From Cotesia glomerata (lineage: Eukaryota; Arthropoda; Insecta; Hymenoptera; Braconidae), in assembly GCF_020080835.1 (NCBI RefSeq), contig NC_058160.1:25841152-25905151 (forward strand): a stretch of DNA of 64,000 nucleotides, read 5' to 3'. Both the position numbers and the translations under genes were made by a program. Shown one piece after another: positions 1-12,948 of the stretch. Within the stretch, counting starts at the first letter, position 1, and each line of letters begins with the position of its first letter. Below the pieces are notes generated by a model. It was given only the letters and a program-made list of their open reading frames with translations. It had not been told where the DNA came from and ran no database searches.

Positions 1-3000
1 TTTTTACACCAATGATTTTTTTTTTAAGTTACAATTTTTTCATTATTTTACTTTTTTATTTTGAAAATTTTTTATTAAAAATATGAATTTTTTGTGATTA
101 TTTTATTTCATTTTTTAATTTGTATGATAAAACTTTCTCATTATAAATAAATCTCTAATTAACTCTTAAAGAAAAAAAAAGTGGACATTATTTAGATTTA
201 AAATTTTTTTCAATCAAAAAAGTCAACAAAGTTTATAGTATTAAAAAATTAAAAAGTAAATAAACGATTCAATATTAAAAGATAAAATTTTCAAGCAATT
301 ATTCTTTACGTCGAAAATATCTTATCGTAATTTCAAACAAATAATTTTAAACCAAAGTGACTTATGTATGCAAATTTAAGATGCTAAATTTGATTTTGTT
401 TTATTTGAAAGAAAAAAATTTATTGGAATAATATTATTTATAATAAATGACCATGAATTTTAATGTCAATGACAAATTTATCTGAGCACGAGTTTAAGAA
501 GTTTCAAGGATCACGAGAATTATTAACTGTAGTTATTGAATTATCTGAATTTAAACTTCTAAATGAATTATTAATGCAATCAATAGTTTAATTATTGAAA
601 CCGCATGAATACAACATTATTAACTTCATCAATTTGTTCTATAACAAAATTAACAATATATCGTTTTGTTTGTAGAAAAAAATTCTTGAGGTATATTCTT
701 TACACGAGTGAAAGTATGTTATTTCTTGGGAAAATATAGAGAAATTCACCGTGGTATTCAAATTATTCAATAAAATTAGTATTTTTAAAATAATTAAAAA
801 AAAAAAAGTACTTACTAATAACAAAAGCAAACGAGGTGAATAAAATAACGATGAATATTTTAGACACCATATTTAATTACAGTGATTACTATACCGCGTT
901 TATCGATCTTAATCCTTTGGCGATTAAAACGAGAATGTTTTCAACTCACTAACGGCGAGTTACTAAGACTTGTTCACTGTAAATAATATAACAAGCGACT
1001 AGAGACTCGTTACATCTTTTGTCTTCGTCTGATGGCTGATTCTGAGACGATGACTCATGCGACAATCTCGAGCTACCTAAGTCATAAAAGATCATCCTTT
1101 AAGTTTTACTCATTTCCAGATTTTGAATATTTGAAATATTTAATATTCTCCCCTTTACAGATTTTCGAAATACCGATCGCTTAAATGAATGTAAAGCGAA
1201 AAATTTTATTCGTTTATTGCAACGAATTTTATAAAAATATTAGTGATATTTAAATAAATTAAAATTTTTTCTGATTACAAAATAGAAAAACATTAATGAG
1301 TAACTGAACTCTATATTGTAAAATAAAATTGTAAATTTATGTAAATTTTTTTTATAGAACACATTTTATACATTTGTAGATAAGCTACCGATCGTTAATA
1401 TAAAATAGAAAAACTTACCGGATATGTTACTCACTGAAGCTCATAAAGGTTTTTATAAATAATGAGATTTGAAAAGACAACTTGAACGTTTTCGAAAATT
1501 TTTTTTAATTCGATGAAAAATAAGTTCTATTTATTTATTTGAATTTTATAATTTTTTTATTTAAAAAACGTATAAAAAATCCGTGAAAAAATTTTCTGAT
1601 ATGAGTTCTCTTGTAAGCCTAAGGTCTTAAGTTTTGAAATGAAAATAATTTATGGCACTTTTATGAACAATTAATTTGCAACTGGTTTTTAATTTAATCA
1701 AAAATTATTTAGGTAAGTGTTGAAAAAATTCACCTTTAATCTGGCCGTAAAAACTCACAAAATGAAAACTATTTTCATGGATGTTATCATGGTAAAAATT
1801 TATGTACAAAAATATATAAATGTAATAAAAATAGTAACAGGATAATTAGTCTTAATAAACTTCTCGGAATGCCGTAAACCCAACCTTAATCGACTGATTG
1901 TCTTTGAAGATTACAGTCAATAATTTTTTTATCAACTGATTCGGTAGAATCTGGCGCCAAGTTCCGTTCAAAAATCTGCTGTAAACGAAGCGCCAGACTA
2001 CCAACTGTGCTTACTGTAAGCAGAACGGTATTTTGAGGTTGCAAAATTTTATTTAATTCTACGGTACTTTTTTTTCCTAAATTGTATATTATAACAGTAA
2101 TTCATACTTTGACTGTTATTAATTAATTAAATTCACTTATAACAATTAATCTACTTGAAATTATCAAATTTAATCAGCACAAACTATAGCAACGCAAAAA
2201 TTTCGGTTGTTATGTCCTGCGAGGTTACTAGATTCGCCGATGATGACACCTCGTGGACAAGTGGGTTGTTTATTGTCACGCGGGATTTTATTTTATAATT
2301 TAATTTGAAATATACTTAAAAATGACTGATTGAGATTGTGTGGCAAGGTATGATTTTAAATGATAAGAGTTCAATTGAACTTAATGTTGATGTTTATTTA
2401 GAAATCGGAGAGATGGAGTGAATAGTTACAGCTCTCGGGGAGAAGTGAAGTCACAAAGTCTCAACTCTGACTGCTCAGCTTCACGTTCCCTCACTATGGG
2501 TACACGTATACACCTATACTATTGCTAGAACTACCCTTATACATAGTGCGTAATATACTATCTTACATGTACTTATATAAACTTATTTATATATAACACT
2601 TATTATTTGCGGCTGCGGCCGGCTTACATATTCATGTACCTGTATTTACCTGGCTTTAAATTCAGCACAGCGACCTAGGGAAGCCGCAGAAAACCTGGTC
2701 GAGGTACAGACAGTAATAATAATATAATGTCAGATCGTTGTTAACAATGATTATCCTTATCTATTATTTATTATTATTTAATTAACATATATTCATTAGA
2801 ATCAATTAACGTGTTATAATTTTAAAAGGCTTTTAAGGTATTATCTGCTCAATAAATTATATCAGATGCGGAATTTACTTTAATATTTGCTAATCATTTC
2901 TAAATTCAATTTAATACCATTTACTATTCAATTATTCCAATATGTAATTAAATTTGTCTAAAACCATTGTGACATTAAATCCATACATACATACACATGT

Positions 3001-3130
3001 TGTAGCGTCTAAATACTCATTTATTTATGTTATTTAGTTTCTTAAAATAAAGTGGATAAATAAATTATTATTGATTTATTTTGTTGTTAAATTTAGTTGT
3101 AGTGCCTTGTTTTTTAGAGAACAAGAGACC
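1..3130. other. AT-rich non-coding region
   Basis: No reading frame with coding character is visible on either strand. The stretch is strongly A/T-rich with many homopolymer runs. A somewhat less AT-rich patch at about 1860-2700 contains short complementary motifs (CTGGCGCC near 1951 and GCGCCAG near 1990) and could be a decayed transposon or a promoter-like region, but nothing can be named. Confidence 0.5.
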
Positions 3131-3313
3131 GTTGAGTTTCCACACGTGTCTTTTATGGCTTTTCTTTTAAGGACTTGAAGTTGTCATGTGGCAAGGACAC
3201 GTTCTGTGTTTACTCAAAGATTTTATGGTTTTTCAGAACCTAATACAATATTCCTTTGTATTATTTTCTCGACATTAAAGTTTCTCTTTCGAAGACACGT
3301 GTGCACTCAACGA
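3131..3313. mobile_element. Small foldback/MITE-like element
   Basis: The left arm GTTGAGTTTCCACACGTGTC (3131-3150) is matched in inverted orientation by GACACGTGTGCACTCAAC near 3294-3311. About 140 bp of AT-rich sequence lies between the arms. There is no coding content. No clear target-site duplication is visible, so the exact ends are uncertain. Confidence 0.4.
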
Positions 3314-4096
3314 CCAAACTCAGCAATTAAATAAAATATTAAATCAACTAGGAATTCTGAATCTATTTAAAATATAAATTTAAATTATAAATGTAACTAA
3401 TTAACACATTTAAATCATGGTTTATCTGACAAGTAGTGTCACCTGCCAGATGCAACCCAAAGCATTATAGTTATTACGACATAACAATGCAACCAACGCG
3501 AGATTTAAGTTGGTACCAATTGTAAATTTTTATTATAATTACAAAAAATACTAAAATGCGAACAAAAACAGTTTCACTGTAAAAAAATCGCGCCAAGTCC
3601 ACGTTCATAAGACTATTAAGAAAAAAAAATTTATTTTTTTCTTTACAAAAATATATAAAATAAAAAAATCCAAGTAACCGATATGATTGTTTATGATTTT
3701 CGGAAATTAAAAAAAATTGTGTTATAAATTTAAAAATTAAGAAAAAAATTTTGGAACGTACTTGGTGTGCGTCATTGTGTATTTCAATTTTTTTTAAGTC
3801 CTAGTAAATAGATTTTACGAATTTCATTAAAAGTAAAATATTTTGCAACCGCGGGCACACTAAATACGTTCCAAATTTTTTTTTTAGTAACTTAAAGTCA
3901 AGTTCTGGGAAACTGTTGCAAATGCAGACCCTCGCGGTTTTCAATTTACGATAGAAAAACAATGAATCCACGTTGGAAATAAGGTATATTTACGGCGAGA
4001 CCACTGCGGAATGTCTGTGGAGCTACCGTGGTTTTGATCCATTCAACCACTGTGGTTTGAACGTGGTTTAACCGAAATTGTACAGCTTTGACATAG

Positions 4097-4500
4097 TGGT
4101 TCATTAGTTTTTCCACAGCAGTTTAACGGTAGTTTAGCAATGTTCTTGTAGACGTTCAACGATCGTTAATTCGTTTTTCCACAGCAGTTTAACAGTAGTT
4201 TAGCAATGTTCTTGTAGACGTTCCACGATCGTTCATTCGTTTTTCCACAGCAGTTTAATGGTAGTTTAGCAAAGTTCTGATCGAAGTTCAACAGTGGTTT
4301 ATTTGTTTTTCCACAGCGGTTTAACGGTGGTTTAGCAATGTTCTTATCGACGTTCAACAGTGGTTCATTTGTTTTTCCACAGCGGTTTAACGGTAGTTTA
4401 GCAATGTTCTTTTCGACGTTCAACAGCGGTTTATTTGTTTTTCCACAGCGGTTTGACGGTGGTTTTTCAATGTTTTTATCTTAGTTCAACGGTGATTTTA
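4097..4500. repeat. 66-bp tandem repeat (minisatellite) in the left arm
   Basis: About six copies of a roughly 66-bp unit are present. Each starts with TTYGTTTTTCCACAGCRGTT, continues with 'TAACGGTRGTTTAGCAATGTTCTT' variants and ends with 'GTTCAACAGTGGTTYA'. Neighbouring copies differ at a few positions. The repeat makes a spurious 85-codon open frame on the minus strand; its period-22 peptide is a by-product of the repeat and not a gene. Confidence 0.8.
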
Positions 4501-4666
4501 CAGCATTTTTTTGTGGTTGTATAATGGTTTAGCGGTAGTTTTGCAATGTTTTTTTCGTCTTTTTATATTGATTTTATAGTATAGATGTATATACATTAAT
4601 TAATAAAATTTTTAGTCACTATATAAAGTTATATATAATAGACTGAAATATAATTCATGTTCATGT

Positions 4667-4990
4667 TTCGGATAGCTTAACTGGTAGAACCCTTGGCGCG
4701 TAACCTACAACCAGCTGAGTAGCCCCCCCCCTTTCCTCTATCCTTCCTTTCCAAATTTTCCAAAAAACCGAAAATTCGGTCTTCAATTATATACGACAAT
4801 GAGTGTTAGAATCTGATGAAGTCTTAAAAAGTCAAAGTAATCACGTCTGATCAGACTTCAAATGCTCGTTTATGTCGGAACATAATTTTTGAGAGGAATC
4901 CTCAAAATTAAAATACATGAAAGTCTTGAAGTTAGTCATAGGTCGAAACTCGCAAAAAACGGGCCACGATTTACGTAGCGCGCTAGTTAA
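4667..4990. repeat. tRNA-headed SINE-like repeat
   Basis: CGGATAGCTTAACTGGTAGA (about 4670-4689) resembles the acceptor and D-arm (box A) part of a tRNA. It is followed by a non-tRNA body with a C/T tract (4723-4750). A downstream segment, 'CTTGAAGTTAGTCATAGG.CGAAACTCG', recurs at about 20293-20335, which shows that at least part of this is dispersed repeat. Box B is not clear. Confidence 0.35.
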
Positions 4991-5093
4991 ATTTAAAGTA
5001 TTTCTTTATAAGGAAGTACAATAAGTTTTCCAATTACTAATGTTTTTATTTTTTAATAATTCCTTTATAAGGAAGTACAATGAGTGGTTTTAA

Positions 5094-6244
5094 TTATTTG
5101 TTTTTATTTTTAAAGTTGTTTCGGCAGTCTCTTAAAGTGGAGCTAATCCACTGAGGCAGGTAAATATCAATGTCGTCTTCGGATCCTGGAATGACTTTTA
5201 TGTCCCGCTTACGCTGCAGGTATAAGCACAGATCTGAAATTTGAAACAAAACAACATTAAATTATAATTTTTTTAAGTTTGTTAGGGAAAAAATTAATAA
5301 AATTAATAATTGTCAATCGTTTTTAAAGTGAATCTTAATGTAAAATTACAGATAGAATGAATGTTTTTTTTTTTGTAATTTACAATTAATTAATGGATAA
5401 ACAATAGATCATTACTGATCAAAAAAAAAAAAATAGGAAAACGGTTGACCCTGTGGTCATTTCTGTAATTTCCCGCTACTTTTATACCTAAGCGCTTAAA
5501 ATTGCACTCATGACGTTTTTGAGCTCTCCGAGATCAAAAATATAATTTGTGTCATTTTGACTTCTCCGAGCTCAAAAAATTAGCTGTTCTATGCTTTTGA
5601 GCTCTTTGATAGAAGTTTAATAAAACACTATCCTTCAAATTTTCAAACTGCAATTATTTTTGAATGAATAAACCGATTTTCACGCGGTTGGTAGCATTCA
5701 ACGCAGTAATTTTAGTCCTATGATTGATTTTTGAACACAAATTGATCAGACCGAAAATTTTGAAGAGATATGAAAAATTTATATTTTCCAAATTACTTCG
5801 GCAACGATTACTCACGAAGCAATTAACCGACTTCGACGTTCTTGGATATGATCGACGTGGTTTTTAGAGCTGGTGTAGCTACATCATCATATCAAAAACG
5901 ATCCGAAAAGAAAAGTCGGACTTATTTAAAAAAAAATTAAATTTTTTCCAAATGTTTTGTTAACGATTTCTCTCGAAACAATGAACCGATTTTTACGTTC
6001 TTGGAGCCGATCGACGTGGTTTTTCACGGTTAAAAGCTGATTAGTTTTTGGAATTGATCGGTCTAGCCGCTTGAAAGTTATTTCAAAAAAACAATACTTA
6101 GAAAATTTTGTTTTTGCGATTTCTTAAAATCTACTGATTTGAATCGGTTTCAATTGTATGAAAAATTTAAGTTTGGTCAAGCCCTTTCGAACGGCGCCTA
6201 CCGCGATTGAATCAGCCAAGCCGTTCTAAAGTTATGAGAAGGTT

Positions 6245-6300
<56 letters not shown>

Positions 6301-8549
6301 GCACACGCATACATACATACATACATACATGCGGATTTTTCTATTTCAATGATAAATAAATAGTACTTGAGCTTTTTCAATTAAAAAAATTCGTTGCTAG
6401 TAATTGAAATCTTCAAGAAAATATTTGCATAGCAGTTTTACACGTACAACAATTATTGAATTTGTTATTAATAAATAAAAATTAACTGGCTTTACAGGTA
6501 GTAAACTATAGCTTTTTTGTGACTTTCTGTACGAAAAGAGGTGGTACTAAAAGATCTTTTTCTTTACATTAACTGGTTCAAATTCAATATTTTTTGCATA
6601 TAAAAGTAAGATAACTCTTCTTTAATATCAGTAATGTATTAAAAATTGAATTTTGATCAATTAATATTTATTTTTTAAGGACGCAGTAATTGGTACCAAT
6701 TAACTGAACATGTTTGTATTACTGCGAATGTTTTCAATAATCCACAGTAATAAAAGCACCTCGATTTATATGCATTTGTACCAATTACTGCGGGTGTAAA
6801 ATGAATTTATTCTAACTTAAAAAGAAAATATTGCCTGTCAAGTTAGTCAAGTTGCCTTTAAATTGCTCTTAGTTAAAAATAAACCATCTTTAAAATAAAT
6901 TATAAAAAAAAAAAAAAAACAAGTAATTCGAAGATGATGAAAAATACTAGTGGTAATTATAAAAAAAAAATTTTTTATGTTAAATTAAGCAGAAAAAATT
7001 TCAAATCAAGAAATTTCCATTAAATTAAATGAATGTAACTTTATTTAAAAGTTTTTCTGATTGATTTAAAGTAATACAAAATGATTTTTTTTCCATCAAA
7101 ATATGTGTTTCTTCGATCAACTTAATTTTTTAATTACTATAAAGGCTCTGCTTGCTATGTTATACATCACTATTCTGGTCATTATTATTAATTTAAACAT
7201 GCTGTGTTTAATTATCATGTTTATTGATATGAATTCAAATTATTTCAGGAATATGTTTTTCTAATCAAGTCATTTTATTACACAAATAATTATCTTTCAA
7301 ACGTATTTTATTCATTTCTTATATGATCCCGAAGTTTTTCCGTCATTGAATGTCATCCGCTGTAATAAACACGCAGTGATTGGGTCATTTGCAGTAATTG
7401 GCACGCAGTAATAGAAACAAGCTCCTTTAAGACTTGCAGTAATACATACATATAAATTTTTTTTTTTTTTAAATGCTTATTAAAGAAAATATTAGTTTGT
7501 AGCATTCTTGATTTTTTTGGAGTTTATAATAAGTCAAACTTTGGTTTAAAAAAAAAAATTAATATTACCTTGAAAAATTTAATAAAAATGCTTTTGAAGT
7601 AGAACCTACAGAAAAAACCGCAGTAATACCCACACTTACCTAAATTGTAATTAGATGAAACGATTTGAAGCTACAGTTTTGTATTCCTTGTGTTCACAAA
7701 TAAATAATGAATTGATTAAAAAAAAAGGCCATTCGGCAGCCGAAATGGAAGTAGATTTCTTAAATAAAGAACATTAATTTTTAATAAAATAATACTTATA
7801 ATAATATGTAACTTAATTAATTAATTTGAAATAAATTCAATAATTAATTCAAATTTTGAGCCAAACTTGATTCTGATTTTCAACAGTACCTCATGGGTGA
7901 TGCAAAAATCTGTGTGACGGATTTACTGACGACCTACCAGAATACATACGACGAAAGACTGATCAATATCACAATTATTGAATCGACATTATGTTCATAC
8001 TATAATGCAGCCAATAATTCTAAAACGGCTGCAACAGTAAAACTGTTTCTTTCAACGAACTCTAAAAGGAGTAATATTGAGGCTATTACCACATCTGAGT
8101 AGTGAAAATTGAAGCTTATTAAAAGAGCTTTATGATGTAATTTACCGAATTTTAATATCTTGTCTAGTTCAGTAATTATACCAAGTTGAAGTAGTAAAAA
8201 CGAATGCAAGAGTAAAATTTCATTGAAAGGATCACAAAACAGATATTATTTTGTGGTCTAGAAATACATGTAAACATGTAAATTGAAGCTTATTTTGTCA
8301 GCTTTCGGATGCATTTTACAAAAATTGAATATCTCGACGCGTTCAAAAGTTATTTGAGGGAGAAGCAATAGAAATATGCAATTTTCGAATTTTGAAAATT
8401 TTGAAATCCTGTCATTTCTAAAATAATTGACCGATTAAGCTCAAATTTGAACTTGACCTTTGTAATCGTCCAAAGAATAAGTATGTTCAGTTTCATTATG
8501 ACGCGTTCAGAATTGTAGACGCTATCGTCGTGACAAGCAGCGCTCTATC

Positions 8550-8581
<32 letters not shown>

Positions 8582-11500
8582 GATATATAAGTTTATATAT
8601 ATATAAACTTTTGAACCATATGTATTTTCTGACAGCTCGGCGAGCTGAGTCAGTATATAGCAAAATTTTTCAAAAATTCCATCATGAGGACAAATACAAT
8701 AGTTAGATTTCTATGAAATCTACTAAAAAGAGTATAAAAATCGATTCTTATTAAAGTTATAGTGTTTACACCGACAGTAATTTGCAAAAATTTACAATAC
8801 GAGCGCTTAAAAACAACTTTTTTATGTAATTATTTAAATATAGTTATTAAAAATCATTTTTAAATAATCAGTGATTATTTTTTGGTTTGACAGTGTTCTT
8901 TTTGTAGCATTTGTTTGTATGTATATTATGTCTGTCAAATGCAAATAATTGTGACGAAACACGGGATCTTCATTTTTAGGCGAGAGTAGAGCACACCTAA
9001 GGTCACGCTTAAGGCATGCAAAACAAGAAGCAATTGTATGACACCTCATACGATTAAAATAAATAATTATTTACCGAGGTAATTGGGAATCAAAATTAGA
9101 TTTTATAATCAAAAATAGTTATTAAGTATTAGTTATTGAAGTGGAGCAATTGTATATTCTGAAAGAGCATTACAGTCAGGAGCAACTTTTTGGTACTTTG
9201 TTTTTTGAAATAAATTACTTTTCGGTGCCAACTGATTTGTGGATTTCTTTCATGTTAAAAAAAAATTTTTTTTGGAAGTAAAACTTCTTTAGGTGCGACT
9301 TTAGGGTAACTCAGATTTTTTTCTGATGGAAGTAACACTCAGTAGTCTATATTATGTTTAGATTGTTTCTGTTATTTAAAAACAGTAACTAGTAATAGTC
9401 GAGAGTAAAGTTTGAAAAATCATTAAGTGCACACCTCATAATCTCTTTTTTCACTATTAAATTGATTGCTTTATTGCGAACTTAAAACGAAAAAAAAAAC
9501 ATAATACTAATAAAATAATAATAATAATCGTAATAATAATAAATAAAACAAAATAATGAACGATAAGATAGAGAGGTGCTTCGCTTATGAGGCGTGCAAT
9601 GTATGTAATATACTCCGTGCCTCTTGTAATGCGTCCATCCAGTGAAAGCAATTTTGCAAAAGTTTGGAAAATCCAAGTGCAGGCCTCATAATCTCATTTT
9701 CTATAATAAAATTGATTAAAATAAAATACAAAAAATACTTTTAAATCTTTCGTGCCATTGTCCATCCAGAAAAGATGCGCGCGTGTTGTAAATGAACCTT
9801 ATTTACATAGATATAGATATACAAACGATTAGTGGATTTTTAGTTTATTGCTAATTATAAATAAACTACATTGAATTAGACCGTGATCTTCGAAAAGACT
9901 TTCGGCAGTTATCGTGACCACGCCGGTTTTCATACATACATTTGACAGCCGGACGTCCACGGAATAATTTTTTTAAACATTTTTTTTATTTATTTAAAAA
10001 GCAAAATGTATTTTAAAAATGTCATAAGTGTTGAAGCTATTGTTTTTCCATTACATTTATATATAAATATTGTTCTACAAGTGCGGTATAAAATAAATAG
10101 AGACAATTTTAGTTCAAGAAATCACTTGATTTTTGTAAGGCGGGTGTAGAGCAACCTCATCCACTTCGCTTATGAGGCGTGCAATATAATAGAGTTAAAT
10201 AACTAGTCCATTCGCCCGGGAGTATTAAGATACTCGGTTCCAGCGCGGTAAAGGAACTTAATTTAAAATTATAAAATTAAACATGGATTGATTTGATTGA
10301 ATATTGAAATTATATCTGACTTCTTCGTTTTATTAGTTGGCAATTTATCCAAAATACCACAATGACGTAAGATGAAGTTTACAAGGATATATTTACGAGC
10401 CAAGTTCTCAAGAGGTGGAAAGTTTCTTAGGCTTTTCCATGAGTCTGCAACTCCGTTCTCATTTTCGTCTCCCATTACTTCTCACATACATACGTACACT
10501 CTGTTACTAACTAAAATGCGCTTATAACTAATACACATAGATGGTCGTACCTATACAATATATATATTACTATATTGTACTATATTTTTCATAATGTTTT
10601 TGCGATATTATTTATCAATTGCTATTTTCATATTCATTATCTTGAGTCGATATTTTATTAGGCGACGGTAGTTACAGTTGGCTAATAAATCCCTTTTATA
10701 GTTATTTGAAAATAACTTTTATAAATGCGATTGTTATTATTTAATAATTATTTCCATAATGAAAAAAAAATCTGAGCTACCCTCAAGTCACGCCTAAAAA
10801 AGTTTTACTTCAAAAATTTTCTGAATAAAAGTTATTCAGAATGTTATTTTATTAAAAAAATGTTTTATGATTTTTTCGTAGGAGTAATAAGAAACCCGCA
10901 ATTTCAAGACTAACATTTTTATAGTCAACAACAAATTTGAATAATTAATTATGAATCTTTATTTTGGAATTACGGTAAGAAATTACTTACTCTTAATCTT
11001 AGTCATTTCTTTTTGAGTAACGATTCTATTTTCTTCGTTGTGGTTCGACGTTTTCCGAATATACAAACTCTTCATTTCATCCTTGGACCAGAATTCGTTT
11101 ATAATCCTCCGAGCGCGGAGCTTCATTCTTTTTGCCATCAATATACCAGCCAACGTAGATGTTGAAAACTTTAAGTCACCTATTACTGTCATCTACAGAA
11201 AATGATAAAATTAAATATGTTAAAGAAATATTTTTATGTTATTTATAATTGATTTGATACTGAAAATGCCGTATAAAAATACTGATATTATTATTGGGTT
11301 AGCGACATTTTCTATGAATATTGAAAAATTTGTAAATTCAATCTACGTAGCCTAATAATTAATGAAAAAAAAAAATTAAAAACAGTAGGTCTCCGGGATA
11401 TTTTATGAAATAGTTAGGTTTGAAAATTATAATTTTTACATGTTGGTAAATGGAGATTGCACCAGCCGTGTATTTGGTTAAGAATTTAATGCAATGAACG

Positions 11501-12915
11501 ATTTAAAAAAATTTTATTTTAATTGAATTTGATTGAAAAAATAATAAGCTATCGATTAAAACAATAAAAAAGTAGGTTTCCGGATGTATTGCGGAGATAT
11601 TTTATATTTTTTATGAAAAATCACAAGGAACTTCCCTTCTTTAAAATCTTGTATTAGACTTGGCAATACCGCTTGCACAGTTACCCGGCGCATAAGTAAC
11701 CGCGGTTTTTTAAATGCTAGAAGGTCTTAGTCATTTTAGTTAGACAGTAAACATCAATAAATTTTAAAGTTAGAGAACTCTTGCGGTGTTGTCAGGTGTA
11801 TACCGGTAATTCAGAGTGCTATATTTTTTATTCGTCAATTAAATATTAATAATTATTTAATGGGTAAATTTTTCGGAAATTTCCTCAACAATGTTGTTAA
11901 TTAATTTAAAAATTATTTTAAGATGCATAACAAAAGTATTTCTACGTATTATTTTTTTATAGACTTTCTTAACGCTAGGAAGGTACTTGGATCTCCTTAA
12001 AAGCTGAATAAGAGGAAATTTAACTTCTTTTTACTTAATTTTAACATAAAAATAATCATATTCATTTGAACAATTATGAATAAATCCTCCAAAGAATTTA
12101 GGAAATTATATGTTAATGGATAAAACAAGGTTAGCAATATTGTAATACTTCATTCCATTACATGAGGTAGGATATTAAAAAAATCTTTTTACGAGAACTT
12201 CATTTAGTAGTTCACGGCTTTCATTGTGGCTTAAGCAATTTAACAATTAATATCAACAACCTCAGTATACTAAGAGAGCTACCTTGATTAAAATATTCAT
12301 ATATAAAAGTATAACATATACCTCTTCGCCGTTCTCAATAGCGATGGATTCATCCATATTTGGACAACGGGTTGGTCTTGCTTGAATAATTGGGCAATTA
12401 ATATTACTTAATTTCTTCACTTCATTAGTTAGAGACATTACAGCTGTTTTTAACAGTTTTATTGCTGGATTCGGGAAAGGATGGTTTACTACCGTCCGTT
12501 TTAATCTTTTGGCACGTCGGTTTTGTAGCCCATTATTACGATTAATCACGTTTGTGTTGTTGGAAAGTCCTCTTTTTGGGGTTTCATCAACTTCCGCACT
12601 TTCACTATCACTATTATGGTTTTCATCTGTACGATCACTGTATTCCGGAGCATCATCGGGCTGTGGACAGAATTAAATTATTATTATACTACAATAATAG
12701 TTATCTAGTAAATATACACGGCATCTGGGGATATCTAGGGTAAAAATCAGTTCACTAATAAAATTCGAGGTAAATGTTGTTCATTGTTCTAAAAAAAATT
12801 TTAATAAGGGAGTAATTCGTAACTTGTGAATTTTTCGGTTTTTTAAAACTTATTTCAAATTGATAGATGAAAGCTATCTTCCACAGAAACAATTAAAAAT
12901 TCAAACACACATACA

Positions 12916-12948
<33 letters not shown>

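Noticed and set aside
4166..4423. 85-codon minus-strand open frame with a repeated peptide
   Set aside because: It is the translation of the 66-bp minisatellite; the 22-aa period equals the DNA repeat unit.
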